Positions 1 through 7,985 of a DNA stretch of 64,000 nucleotides are shown piece by piece. Made by a program: the position numbers and the translations under genes. The stretch's first letter is position 1, and each line of letters starts with the position of its first letter. The notes beneath the pieces are model-generated. The model searched no databases. It was not told where the DNA came from and was given only the letters and a program-made list of their open reading frames with translations. This stretch comes from Demequina sp. NBRC 110055. GTDB lineage: Bacteria; Actinomycetota; Actinomycetes; Actinomycetales; Demequinaceae. The stretch covers positions 1,218,243-1,282,242 of the forward strand of contig NZ_BBRL01000004.1 of assembly GCF_002090135.1 (NCBI RefSeq), read 5' to 3'.

Positions 1-2
1 AC

Positions 3-335
3 GTCGGCTTCGAGCGCGAGGTCAACGACGGCTGGATCACCCCGCTGATCTGGTGGGGCATCGTCCTCACGGTCGTCGGCGTCATCGCTCTCATCCTGCG
101 CTTCCTCGACCTGCGTCCCGTCCAGGCTCGTTACGAGGAGTGGGTGGCCTCCCGCCAGCGCACCGGCGACGACGAGGACGACGCCCGTCCCGGCTCGCGA
201 CGTGCGCGCCGTGCGGCCGGTGAGCACCTGCCCGAGGCGAGCCTCGACGACGAGCCGGCCACGGCATCGGCCGCCTCCCCACCCACCGAGCCCACGCCCG
301 ACGACCCGACCACGGACAAGGAGGACCGCGCATGA
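3..335 (+). CDS. C-terminal end of an unrecognised membrane protein (5' truncated by window edge)
   Basis: The reading frame is open from the first bases and ends at TGA 333-335, so only the last 110 residues are visible. They hold one strong hydrophobic segment (roughly fragment residues 11-35, rich in W, I, L and V). A cytoplasmic-looking tail follows, rich in Arg, Asp, Glu, Pro and Thr. The stop overlaps the ATG of the following lipoprotein (ATGA), so the two are probably translationally coupled and may act together at the membrane. I do not recognise the family from this fragment. Confidence 0.6.
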   Translation, partial: VGFEREVNDGWITPLIWWGIVLTVVGVIALILRFLDLRPVQARYEEWVASRQRTGDDEDDARPGSRRARRAAGEHLPEASLDDEPATASAASPPTEPTPDDPTTDKEDRA

Positions 336-1312
336 ACCGCATCGTGAAGGCGACCGGGCTCGCCGCCGCGTCCGCCCTGGTACTGACGGGCTGCGTCGCC
401 GAGGTGCCGGCGCCCGTGACGTCCGCGCCGCCGCTGGCCGAGGCCGCCACGCTGCTCGACGCCCAGTCCTCGCGCGTGATCGCGGACACCATGGACGAGC
501 TGGCAAAGGCCGACGAGGAGAAGGACGCCGACCTGCTGACCGACCGGGTGGGCGGCGACGCCGTCACCATCCGCGAGGCGCAATACACGCGCGCCGACGA
601 TGACGACGAGACCCCGGTGGCGCTACCGAGCGACCAGCAGGCGGTCTATGTGTCCGCCGCGGACACCTGGCCACGCACCCTCGCGACGGTCTCGGAGCAG
701 GCGTCCGAGGACGAGACCCCGGTGATGTACCTGTGGGTGCAGGAGTCCATCGACGACGACTACCAACTGCGAGGCTGGGCGCATATGATCCCCGGCGCCA
801 CCGTGCCCGCCATGCCAGGGAGCACCACGGGAGCCGAGCAGTTGACGCTCGAGGACGACGCGCTCGACCCGACGGCCGATGCCGTGCTGACCGACTACCT
901 CACGCTGCTACGCGAGGGGGCGGACTCCGACCTCGACGAGAACTTCGGCGAGGACTCCTACCGGGCGCAGTTGTTTGCCGCGCGCGACACCCTCACCGAG
1001 GCCGCCGAGGAACAGGACGGCGAGTACGTCGACACCATCCAGACGGTCACGGACGACACCTATGTGATGGGCACGGCCGACGGCGGCGCGCTGGTGTTTG
1101 CGCCGCTCGAGATCACCTCGTCGTTTACGGTCGAGGATGCGACGGTGTCGATCTCCGAGGCCGATGAGCCGCTGCTGGACGGCGAGCTCGACGACACGGT
1201 GACGCATCACTATCTCGACATGATCGTGCTCGCCATCCCCGGGCCCGATGCGGAGGGGCTTCCCACCGTCGTCGCGGCCGACCACAACCTGATCCAGGTC
1301 TCCGACAGCTAG
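332..1312 (+). CDS. Putative lipoprotein of unknown function
   Basis: This 326-residue protein starts with a lipoprotein signal: KATGLAAASALVLTGC, with the lipobox LTGC placing the lipidated cysteine at residue 21. The mature part is strongly acidic, has no cysteines in obvious pairs, and shows no enzyme motif I recognise. It may belong to the DUF8094-like actinobacterial lipoproteins, but that is only an impression. The ATG overlaps the upstream stop codon, and the next gene starts a few bases after its TAG, so it sits in the middle of a three-gene operon. It should act on the outer face of the cytoplasmic membrane. Confidence 0.75.
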   Translation: MNRIVKATGLAAASALVLTGCVAEVPAPVTSAPPLAEAATLLDAQSSRVIADTMDELAKADEEKDADLLTDRVGGDAVTIREAQYTRADDDDETPVALPSDQQAVYVSAADTWPRTLATVSEQASEDETPVMYLWVQESIDDDYQLRGWAHMIPGATVPAMPGSTTGAEQLTLEDDALDPTADAVLTDYLTLLREGADSDLDENFGEDSYRAQLFAARDTLTEAAEEQDGEYVDTIQTVTDDTYVMGTADGGALVFAPLEITSSFTVEDATVSISEADEPLLDGELDDTVTHHYLDMIVLAIPGPDAEGLPTVVAADHNLIQVSDS

Positions 1313-1315
1313 GAA

Positions 1316-2236
1316 GTGATGACTGAAAAGCCCGAGGTGCCGCTGCGCGGCGCCCCCGACCTGTCCCAGTTCGCCCAGCCCGCCCCGGCCGCTTCCGCGC
1401 CGGGCGCGGCCGGTGCCGCGGAGTTGCCCGCGCCCATCGACGTCACCGAGGCGAACCTCAACGACCTCGCCCAGCAGTCGACCGAGGTGCCGGTCGTCAT
1501 CGTGTTCCTGTCGTCGGCCTCGCCGGCGTCGCGCGAACTCGTGGAGCGCATCCGGACGGTGGCGGGCTCCTACGAGGGTCGATTCGTCGTCGGGCGCTGC
1601 GACATCGACGTGCAGGGCGGCATCGCTCAGGCGTTGCAGATCACCGCGGTGCCGACGGCCGTCGCGCTCATCGCCGGCCGGCCCGCGCCGCTGTTCCAGG
1701 GCAATGCCGAGGAGGCGCAGATTCGCGACGTGCTGAACCAGGTGCTCGAGGTCGCCCAGCAGCACGGCGTGACCGGCACCGTGGCCGCTGCGGCCCCGGC
1801 CGCCGAGTCCGAGCCGGAGCCGCTGCCGCCGCTGCATCAGGAGGCCTACGACGCGATCGAGCGCGAGGACTACGACGCGGCCATCGCCGCGTACGACCAG
1901 GCGCTGCGCGAGAACCCCAAGGACCACGACGCCAAGGCCGGACGTGCCCAGGTGGCGCTGATGCAGCGCACCCGCACCCTCGACCTCGCGGCGGCGCGCA
2001 AGGCTGCGGCCGATGCGCCCACGGATGTCGACGCGCAAATGGCCGTCGCCGACCTGGACGTGGTCGGCGGCCAGGTGGAGGACGCGTTCGCCCGCCTCAT
2101 CGACGCCGTGCGCGGCTCAGCCGGGGACGAGCGCGAGAAGGTGCGTCTGCGCCTGGTCGAGCTCTTCGACGTGCTCGGCACGGCCGACCCGCGCGTGGCC
2201 GACGCCAGGCGTGCGCTGTCGGCGGCGCTCTTCTAG
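1316..2236 (+). CDS. YbbN/CnoX-like thioredoxin-fold TPR protein
   Basis: The 306-residue protein has a Pro/Ala-rich N-terminus (about 1-35), a thioredoxin fold (about 45-145; strand pattern VVIVFLSSASPAS, then the cis-Pro region ITAVPTAV), and TPR-like helices (about 165-300, e.g. EREDYDAAIAAYDQALRENP). The usual WCxxC position reads SSASPAS, so there is no redox-active cysteine. This suits a holdase/co-chaperone role rather than a disulfide reductase. The frame opens with GTG at 1316 and ATG at 1319, four bases after AGGA, and the ATG may be the true start. Family assignment is confident; the client proteins are unknown. Confidence 0.85.
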   Translation: MMTEKPEVPLRGAPDLSQFAQPAPAASAPGAAGAAELPAPIDVTEANLNDLAQQSTEVPVVIVFLSSASPASRELVERIRTVAGSYEGRFVVGRCDIDVQGGIAQALQITAVPTAVALIAGRPAPLFQGNAEEAQIRDVLNQVLEVAQQHGVTGTVAAAAPAAESEPEPLPPLHQEAYDAIEREDYDAAIAAYDQALRENPKDHDAKAGRAQVALMQRTRTLDLAAARKAAADAPTDVDAQMAVADLDVVGGQVEDAFARLIDAVRGSAGDEREKVRLRLVELFDVLGTADPRVADARRALSAALF

Positions 2237-2249
2237 CGGTCCGCGTCCG

Positions 2250-2302
2250 CGCCCCCGCTGCCAGGCAGTCCCGATACCCCGGGGCCGCCCGGCGCGGGGG
2301 CG
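2250..2302. terminator. Probable bidirectional terminator between ybbN-like gene and glgB
   Basis: Nine-base arms CGCCCCCGC (2250-2258) and GCGGGGGCG (2294-2302) form a perfect inverted repeat. A GC-rich loop of about 35 bases between them can fold further (CCCGGGG-type). It lies between convergent stop codons. No U-run follows, which is common in high-GC actinobacteria. Confidence 0.5.
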
Positions 2303-2311
2303 TTGTCGCGT

Positions 2312-4483
2312 CTAGTCGCGATGCGGGCGCAGGAACACGGCGCCGAGCGCCGGCAGGCGCACGATGGCGCTGTGGTCCTGCGATCCGGCGGCAATCGGTT
2401 CGGCCTGAACGCGGCCAAGGTTGCCCACGCCGGAGCCGCCATAGAGCTCCGAGTCCGTGTTGAGCACCTCGTCCCACGCGCCGCCGGCGGGCAGGCCCAG
2501 GCGGTAGCCCTCGTGGGCGCTGCCCGAGAAGTTCACGACCACGGCCACGGGCTCCCCGCGGGAGTCCCACCGCAGGAACGAGATGGTGTTGCGACCGGAG
2601 TCGTCCGCGTCGATCCATGTGAAGCCCTGGGGGTCCGTGTCACGTTCCCACAGCGCGGGCGTCACCTTGTAGAGCCCGTTGAGGTCGCGCACGAGGTCCT
2701 GCACACCCTGGTTGAGCGGGTCGTCGAGGTGCCACCAGTCGAGGGAACGACCCTCGGACCATTCGGCCTCTTGGCCGATCTCCGCGCCCATGAAGATGAG
2801 CTGCTTACCGGGATGAGCCCACTGGTAGGCCAGGAGCGCCCTGACCCCGGCGAGCTTCTGCCAGTGATCGCCCGGCATACGCTGCACCAGCGAGCCCTTG
2901 CCGTGCACTACCTCGTCGTGGCTGAGGGGCAGCATGAACTGCTCCGAGAAGGCGTACATGAGCGAGAACGTCAGCGTGTGGTGGTGGTAGTGGCGGTTGA
3001 TCGGCTCCTCGCCGAGGTAGCGCAGGGTGTCGTTCATCCAGCCCATGTTCCACTTCAGGCCGAAGCCTAGGCCGCCGCCTGTCGTGGGCGCGGTGACGCC
3101 CGGCCACGCGGTGGACTCCTCGGCGATCATGACGATGCCGGGATTGGTGCGGTAGGCGGTGGCGTTGGCCTCTTGCAAGAACGCGATGGCGTCGAGGTTC
3201 TCGCGGCCGCCGTGGATGTTGGGGCGCCACTGACCGGCACGGCGCGAGTAGTCGAGGTAGAGCATCGACGCAACGGCGTCGACGCGCAGGCCGTCGGCGT
3301 GAAACTCCTCGAGCCAGTACACCGCGTTGGCGACCAGGAAGTTGCGCACCTCGGGGCGTCCGAAGTCGAAGATGAAGGTACCCCAGTCGGGCTGTTCGCC
3401 GCGCAGCGGGTCCGGGTGCTCGTACAGCGGGGTGCCGTCAAAGCGGCCCAGCGCCCATTCGTCCTTGGGGAAGTGGCCCGGGACCCAGTCGAGCAGGACG
3501 CCGATGCCGTGGCGGTGGAGCGTGTCCACGAGGTGGCGCAGCTCGTCGGGCGAACCGAAGCGAGAGGTGGGGGCGTAGTAGGACGTCACCTGGTAGCCCC
3601 ACGACCCGCCGAAGGGGTGCTCCATGACGGGCATGAACTCCACGTGGGTGAAGCCCATGCGCGTCACGTACTCGACGAGCTGGTCGGCCATCTCGCGGTA
3701 GCCCAAGCCCTGGCGCCACGAGCCCAGGTGGACCTCATAGACGCTCATGGGCGCGCGGTGCGCCTCGGACTGGGCGCGTCGGATCATCCAGTCGTCATCG
3801 CTCCATGAGTAGGACGACTCGGCGACGATGGATGCGGTCTGCGGCGGCACCTCGGTGGCGCGCGCCATCGGGTCGGCCTTCTGGCGCCACGTGCCGTCCT
3901 TGCCGAGGATCTCGAACTTGTAAATGGTGCCGGCGGAGGTGCCCGGCACGAAGAGCTCCCAGACGCCCGAGGAGCCGAGCGAGCGCATCGCGTGCGCCGT
4001 GCCGTTCCAGTAGTTGAAATCGCCGACGACGCGCACCGCGCGAGCATTCGGTGCCCACACGGCAAAGGACACTCCCTCGACATCCCCGAGCACGGATGGG
4101 TAGCGGCGCACGTTGGCGCCCAGGACGTCCCATAGGCGCTCGTGGCGTCCCTCGCGGATCAGGTGGAGGTCGAGCTCGCCGAGCGTGGGCAGGAAGCGGT
4201 AGGGGTCGTCCTGCGTCAGTGTCGTGTCGTCGTAGGTGACGTGCACCCGGTAGTCGGGAGTCTCCTCGCCGGGAACTTCGGTGCGCCATACGCCATCGGC
4301 CTCGTGGATGGCGTCGAAGGTGCCCTCGAGAGTCTCGATGCTCACCGCGCGCGCCAGCGGGCGCAGCACGCGGATCGAAACCCCCGCGTCGTGCACGTGG
4401 GGGCCCAGCACCGCGTGGGGTTCGTGATGCGTTCCCGCCGCGATCTCCTTGAGCACGACCGTGTCGATTCCTCGGTCAGCCAC
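2312..4483 (-). CDS. glgB: 1,4-alpha-glucan branching enzyme GlgB
   Basis: This enzyme transfers segments of alpha-1,4-glucan to the 6-position, creating branches in glycogen. It is 723 residues long, normal for GlgB. It has an N-terminal CBM48/E-set region (about 20-240), a GH13 barrel, and a C-terminal beta domain ending near VFLRPHRD. Visible catalytic elements are the nucleophile D402 (GLRVDAV), the acid/base E455 (MIAEES) and the transition-state pair H522-D523 ([10 protein letters not shown]). The start is GTG at 4483 (reads MADRGID). It lies 44 bases downstream of glgE on the same strand, so the two are probably co-transcribed and make branched glucan by the GlgE route. Confidence 0.97.
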   Translation of the reverse strand: MADRGIDTVVLKEIAAGTHHEPHAVLGPHVHDAGVSIRVLRPLARAVSIETLEGTFDAIHEADGVWRTEVPGEETPDYRVHVTYDDTTLTQDDPYRFLPTLGELDLHLIREGRHERLWDVLGANVRRYPSVLGDVEGVSFAVWAPNARAVRVVGDFNYWNGTAHAMRSLGSSGVWELFVPGTSAGTIYKFEILGKDGTWRQKADPMARATEVPPQTASIVAESSYSWSDDDWMIRRAQSEAHRAPMSVYEVHLGSWRQGLGYREMADQLVEYVTRMGFTHVEFMPVMEHPFGGSWGYQVTSYYAPTSRFGSPDELRHLVDTLHRHGIGVLLDWVPGHFPKDEWALGRFDGTPLYEHPDPLRGEQPDWGTFIFDFGRPEVRNFLVANAVYWLEEFHADGLRVDAVASMLYLDYSRRAGQWRPNIHGGRENLDAIAFLQEANATAYRTNPGIVMIAEESTAWPGVTAPTTGGGLGFGLKWNMGWMNDTLRYLGEEPINRHYHHHTLTFSLMYAFSEQFMLPLSHDEVVHGKGSLVQRMPGDHWQKLAGVRALLAYQWAHPGKQLIFMGAEIGQEAEWSEGRSLDWWHLDDPLNQGVQDLVRDLNGLYKVTPALWERDTDPQGFTWIDADDSGRNTISFLRWDSRGEPVAVVVNFSGSAHEGYRLGLPAGGAWDEVLNTDSELYGGSGVGNLGRVQAEPIAAGSQDHSAIVRLPALGAVFLRPHRD

Positions 4484-4527
4484 GGTTCACCGCCTTCCGT
4501 TCGTCGTGTGGTGAGGGACAACAACGC

Positions 4528-6528
4528 TCATGGGGTCCTCACTTCCGCCACATGCGCCATCGTCACGGCCGGGTCGAGTCTGACGTAGAACTCGCGGCCC
4601 CAGGTGAAGGTCTCGTCCGTCAGCGCGTCGTCGACGACGATGCGGGCGTCGTCGGTCAGGCCGATGGCCTCCATATCCAGCCGGATGATCGCGTCGTGCG
4701 CGACGTGCGGCTCGAAGCTGACGGCGACGATGACCGTGTCGGGCTTGCCCGTCGGCGACTGGTTGGCCGGCACATGCCGCGAGTAGCACAGGATGAACGG
4801 GTTGGAGCTTTCATGCACCGTCAGCCCGCGTAGGCGTCGCAGCGCGACGTGCCTGTTGCGCGCGGCATTGACGCGCGTGATGACCTCGCGGACGCCGTAC
4901 GCGTCCGCCTGGGACCAGTCGCGGTGCTTGAACTCGTACTTCTCGTTGTCGATCTGTTCCTCGACGCCGGGTCGCGGCACGTTCTCGACCAACTCGTAGC
5001 CGGTGTAGATGCCATAGGAGGGCGATCCGGTGCCGGCGAGCACGGCGCGTGCCTGATACAGCGGCGCGCCGCCGGCCTGCATGTCAGGCGTCAGGATGTC
5101 GTGCGTGGTGGGCCAGAAGTTGGGGCGCATATAGAACGAGCCCTCGCCAGAGACCTCCTCGAGGTACTCGGCCATCTCCTCCGCGGTGGGTCGCCACGTG
5201 AAGTACGTATAGGACTGGTGGAACCCGATCTTCGCCAGCGTATGCATCATTGCGGGCCGCGTGAACGCCTCGGCGAGGAAGATGACGTCGGGGTGGCGAC
5301 GAGCGACGTCGGCGAGCAGTCGTTCCCAAAACGTCAGCGGCTTGGTGTGGGGGTTGTCGACCCTGAAGAGCGTGACGCCGGCGTCGATCCATACCTGGAG
5401 GACGTCGCGAACGGCCTGGTAGATGCCCTCGGGGTCATTGTCGAAGTTCAGGGGGTAGATGTCCTGATACTTCTTGGGAGGGTTCTCCGCGTAGGCGATG
5501 GTGCCGTCGAGCCGGGTGGTGAACCACTCGGGGTGTTCGGTGACCCACGGGTGGTCGGGGGAGCACTGCAGGGCGAGGTCGAGCGCGACCTCGAGCCCGT
5601 TGTCGGCCGCCGCCTTCACGAAGTTCTTGAACTGACGCATGGTGCCCAGGTCGGGGTGGATCGCGTCGTGGCCACCCTCGGCGGCGCCGATCGCGTAGGG
5701 GCTACCTGGGTCGGTCGGCTCCGCGGTCAGCGAGTTGTTGCGCCCCTTGCGGTGCGTCAGTCCGATGGGGTGGATGGGGGTGAGGTAGACCACGTCGAAA
5801 CCCATCGCCGCGATATCCGGCAGACGCTTGGCGGCGGTCGTGAAGGTTCCCGACTTCCACACGTCCGTCTTGGCGTTGTAGCGCGCCCCCTCGGAACGCG
5901 GGAAGATCTCGTACCACGCCGAGACCAGCGCCTTCTCGCGCTGCACCAGCAGGGGGTACTCCCGCGACGGGCTGACCCAGTCGCGCAGCGGGCGTTCCGT
6001 GAGCTCGTCCCGTACCGCATCGTCGAGAGCGGGCGCGAGTCGCTGTGCGGGCGTCAGCTCGCGGTTCTGGAGCGCGGCGATGGCCGCGGCGAGGAGGTCC
6101 TTACGGGCTGCCTTGCGGCGGACCTCCGTCAGCGCTCGGGTGAGCACCTCGACGCCCTCGTCCAGCATCAGTTGCACATCGACGCCGGCCGCCACCTTGA
6201 CCTCGGCAGCGTGAGCCCAGGTCGTGTACGGGCTCGACCACGCCTCGACTCGGAAGGTGTGCATGCCCTCCAGATACGGGATGTACACGCCCTCGTACAG
6301 CGAGTTGCCGAAGTCCTTCAGGGGCATCGGCCGGACGTCACGCTTGCCGTCAGGCCGGGTGACGACGATGGTCGCGCCCTCGGCGTCGTGACCCTCACGA
6401 AAGATGGTGGCGGTGATGGGGACGGCCTCGCCGACGACCGCCTTCGCGGGCCATCGGCCTTCTTCGAGGGCGGGGCTCACGCCCACGACCGGGATCCGTC
6501 CAACTGACAATTCACCTGGGAAGGCCAT
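4528..6528 (-). CDS. glgE: Alpha-1,4-glucan:maltose-1-phosphate maltosyltransferase GlgE
   Basis: GlgE extends alpha-1,4-glucans using maltose 1-phosphate (GH13_3). The protein is 666 residues, the usual length. It has an N-terminal beta domain (about 10-120), a four-helix insertion (about 120-185), and the catalytic barrel. The nucleophile is D391 (LFRVDNPHTKP) and the acid/base is E420 (FLAEAF), close to the numbering of the Streptomyces enzyme. GlgB follows downstream. The other pathway genes (treS/pep2 or glgM) are not in this window. GlgE is essentially actinobacterial in this operon form, which supports the taxonomic guess. Confidence 0.97.
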   Translation of the reverse strand: MAFPGELSVGRIPVVGVSPALEEGRWPAKAVVGEAVPITATIFREGHDAEGATIVVTRPDGKRDVRPMPLKDFGNSLYEGVYIPYLEGMHTFRVEAWSSPYTTWAHAAEVKVAAGVDVQLMLDEGVEVLTRALTEVRRKAARKDLLAAAIAALQNRELTPAQRLAPALDDAVRDELTERPLRDWVSPSREYPLLVQREKALVSAWYEIFPRSEGARYNAKTDVWKSGTFTTAAKRLPDIAAMGFDVVYLTPIHPIGLTHRKGRNNSLTAEPTDPGSPYAIGAAEGGHDAIHPDLGTMRQFKNFVKAAADNGLEVALDLALQCSPDHPWVTEHPEWFTTRLDGTIAYAENPPKKYQDIYPLNFDNDPEGIYQAVRDVLQVWIDAGVTLFRVDNPHTKPLTFWERLLADVARRHPDVIFLAEAFTRPAMMHTLAKIGFHQSYTYFTWRPTAEEMAEYLEEVSGEGSFYMRPNFWPTTHDILTPDMQAGGAPLYQARAVLAGTGSPSYGIYTGYELVENVPRPGVEEQIDNEKYEFKHRDWSQADAYGVREVITRVNAARNRHVALRRLRGLTVHESSNPFILCYSRHVPANQSPTGKPDTVIVAVSFEPHVAHDAIIRLDMEAIGLTDDARIVVDDALTDETFTWGREFYVRLDPAVTMAHVAEVRTP

Positions 6529-6660
6529 AGAGCGAACCTACCGGTGTTCGGGCGCCGGGGATACCCGCCACGGGGTGGGTCGTCCCAGGGTTGCGCCCTG
6601 GTGGACGCTTCCAACGATGGAAGTCGGCCGATGCCGGCGCGGGGTGGTCAGGGACGTCAC
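6529..6660. other. Intergenic region between lacI-type gene and glgE, two small hairpins
   Basis: This stretch separates the LacI gene stop from the glgE start; both genes are on the minus strand. It holds two perfect hairpins: CCAGGG/CCCTGG around TTGCG (6585-6601) and CTTCCA/TGGAAG around ACGA (6608-6623). The second also resembles a LacI-family half-site pair (TTCCA-A-CG-A-TGGAA). One copy of the 9-mer GGCCGATGC lies at 6626. The hairpins may end the regulator transcript or regulate glgE; the sequence does not decide. Confidence 0.35.
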
Positions 6661-7692
6661 CTAGGCGCTGGCGCGGCGCACCAGGGTGGCGGGGAGCGTC
6701 ACGGAATCCGGCTCGCGCCCGGCCACGGTGTCGAGCAGGAGTCGCACCATATGCGCGGAAATCTCGTCGAAGGGCTGGTGCATGGTGGTGAGCGGGGGGT
6801 CGAAGGACTCGGCGAATCCCGAGTCGTCGAAGCCGACCACAGCCACGTCCTGAGGAACCCGCCGGCCCGCCTTGCGCAGCGTGGCGATCGCGCCGGCCGC
6901 CATGCGGTCGGAGGCGGCAAACACGGCATCGATCGAGGGATCGGTGGCGAGCAGTCGTTCCATGGCCTCGGCCCCGGACTCCAGGGAGAAATCGCCGCGC
7001 TCGACTAGCGCCGCGTCGAACCGGTCGCTCATGGCATCGCGATATCCGTCCACGCGGAAGCGTCCACCAGGAGTGTCTTCGGGGCCCGCAATCATGGCAA
7101 TGCGGCGATGGCCGGCGGCGATGAGGTGCTCCGTGGCCGTGCGAGCCGAGCCGGCTTCGTCGACCGAGACGGTCGGAATCTGCCCTTGGTGCCCCAGGGG
7201 AATGCCACACGCGACGGTGGGGATCCCGGTCGCGATGAGCGTCTCCAACAGGGGGTCCTGCGCGTGCGAGGAGATCAAGAGGACCCCATCGACGTGCCCG
7301 GCGCCGACGAAGTGCGCGACGTTCTCGCGCTCCTCGGCCGTGCCGGCGACGAGGAGCACGAGCGTCTTGTGGCGCGCCGCGAGTGCCTCGGCTGCTCCCC
7401 GCAGTAGCAGGGCGAACGTGGGGTCGGCGAACAGCAGGTGCTGGGGCTCGGTCAACAGGAAGGCGACGGAATCCGAACGCCCCGTCGCGAGCGAGCGGGC
7501 GTGAGTGTTGGCGTAGTAGCCGGTGGCCTCGATGGCCTGTTCGACCTTCGCGCGAGCCTCGGGCGACACCCAGTGCCCGCCGTTGATCACGCGCGACACT
7601 GTGCCGCGTGACACGCCGGCCTGCGCCGCGACGTCGCGGATGGTCGGTTTGCGGCGCGCCAGGCGTGCAGCAGCTCCCTCGGTCTGTTCCAC
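6661..7692 (-). CDS. LacI-family repressor, probable galactan/galactose regulator (GanR/GalR-like)
   Basis: This 343-residue regulator has an N-terminal helix-turn-helix (about 16-38; IRDVAAQAGVSRGTVSRVINGG), the hinge helix near ARSLATG, and a periplasmic-binding-protein-like sensor domain (about 70-340). It starts with GTG at 7692 and is transcribed away from the GH42 beta-galactosidase gene. Two sites in the shared intergenic region match the TGNAANCGNTTNCA form typical of LacI-family operators. It most likely represses the galactan genes and itself until a galacto-oligosaccharide or galactose binds. The inducer is inferred from the neighbours, not seen. Confidence 0.88.
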   Translation of the reverse strand: MEQTEGAAARLARRKPTIRDVAAQAGVSRGTVSRVINGGHWVSPEARAKVEQAIEATGYYANTHARSLATGRSDSVAFLLTEPQHLLFADPTFALLLRGAAEALAARHKTLVLLVAGTAEERENVAHFVGAGHVDGVLLISSHAQDPLLETLIATGIPTVACGIPLGHQGQIPTVSVDEAGSARTATEHLIAAGHRRIAMIAGPEDTPGGRFRVDGYRDAMSDRFDAALVERGDFSLESGAEAMERLLATDPSIDAVFAASDRMAAGAIATLRKAGRRVPQDVAVVGFDDSGFAESFDPPLTTMHQPFDEISAHMVRLLLDTVAGREPDSVTLPATLVRRASA

Positions 7693-7739
7693 GATTCATG
7701 AGCCTAGCGCGCGTGAGACGCCTGTGCGCCAGCACCATA

Positions 7740-7753
7740 TGCAAGCGGTTACA
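7740..7753. promoter_or_regulatory. LacI-family operator 1 (proximal to the regulator)
   Basis: Plus strand reads TGCAAGCGGTTACA, whose complement TGTAACCGCTTGCA fits the pseudo-palindrome TGNAANCGNTTNCA. It lies 48 bases upstream of the regulator start. It pairs with the second site at 7808, centre-to-centre 68 bp. Confidence 0.65.
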
Positions 7754-7807
7754 GTTGGATTACAAACCTGACGAGCGGTCGCAAGGCCGGTGGCGGCCGG
7801 GTAAAAA

Positions 7808-7821
7808 TGTAAACGGTTCCA
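7808..7821. promoter_or_regulatory. LacI-family operator 2 (proximal to the beta-galactosidase gene)
   Basis: TGTAAACGGTTCCA fits TGNAANCGNTTNCA exactly. It sits in a locally AT-richer stretch (7801-7820) about 165 bases upstream of the GH42 start. Both operators fall between the divergent genes, so one repressor can control both. Confidence 0.65.
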
Positions 7822-7985
7822 TCGCGATGAGCGCGCGCATCACAGATGCGTCACGGTTTCATCACGATCGCACCGCCAGATTGCCAAACCGTCGGCAAGG
7901 AGTCAGACTGGGACCGGTCACAGTCCCCGACCAAGAGTGACCAGCACGTATTGCGGCCGCGCGCCGCTCGATCCAATGGAGTGTC

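Noticed and set aside
908..2038. A 376-codon minus-strand frame across the lipoprotein and YbbN genes
   Set aside because: Arg/Gly/His-rich shadow translation with no motif. It crosses two genes with clear family features on the plus strand.
4487..4789. Small minus-strand frame at the glgE-glgB junction as a separate gene
   Set aside because: It lies in another frame of glgE, its product is Arg/Gly-rich without features, and the true gap between the two genes is only 44 bases.
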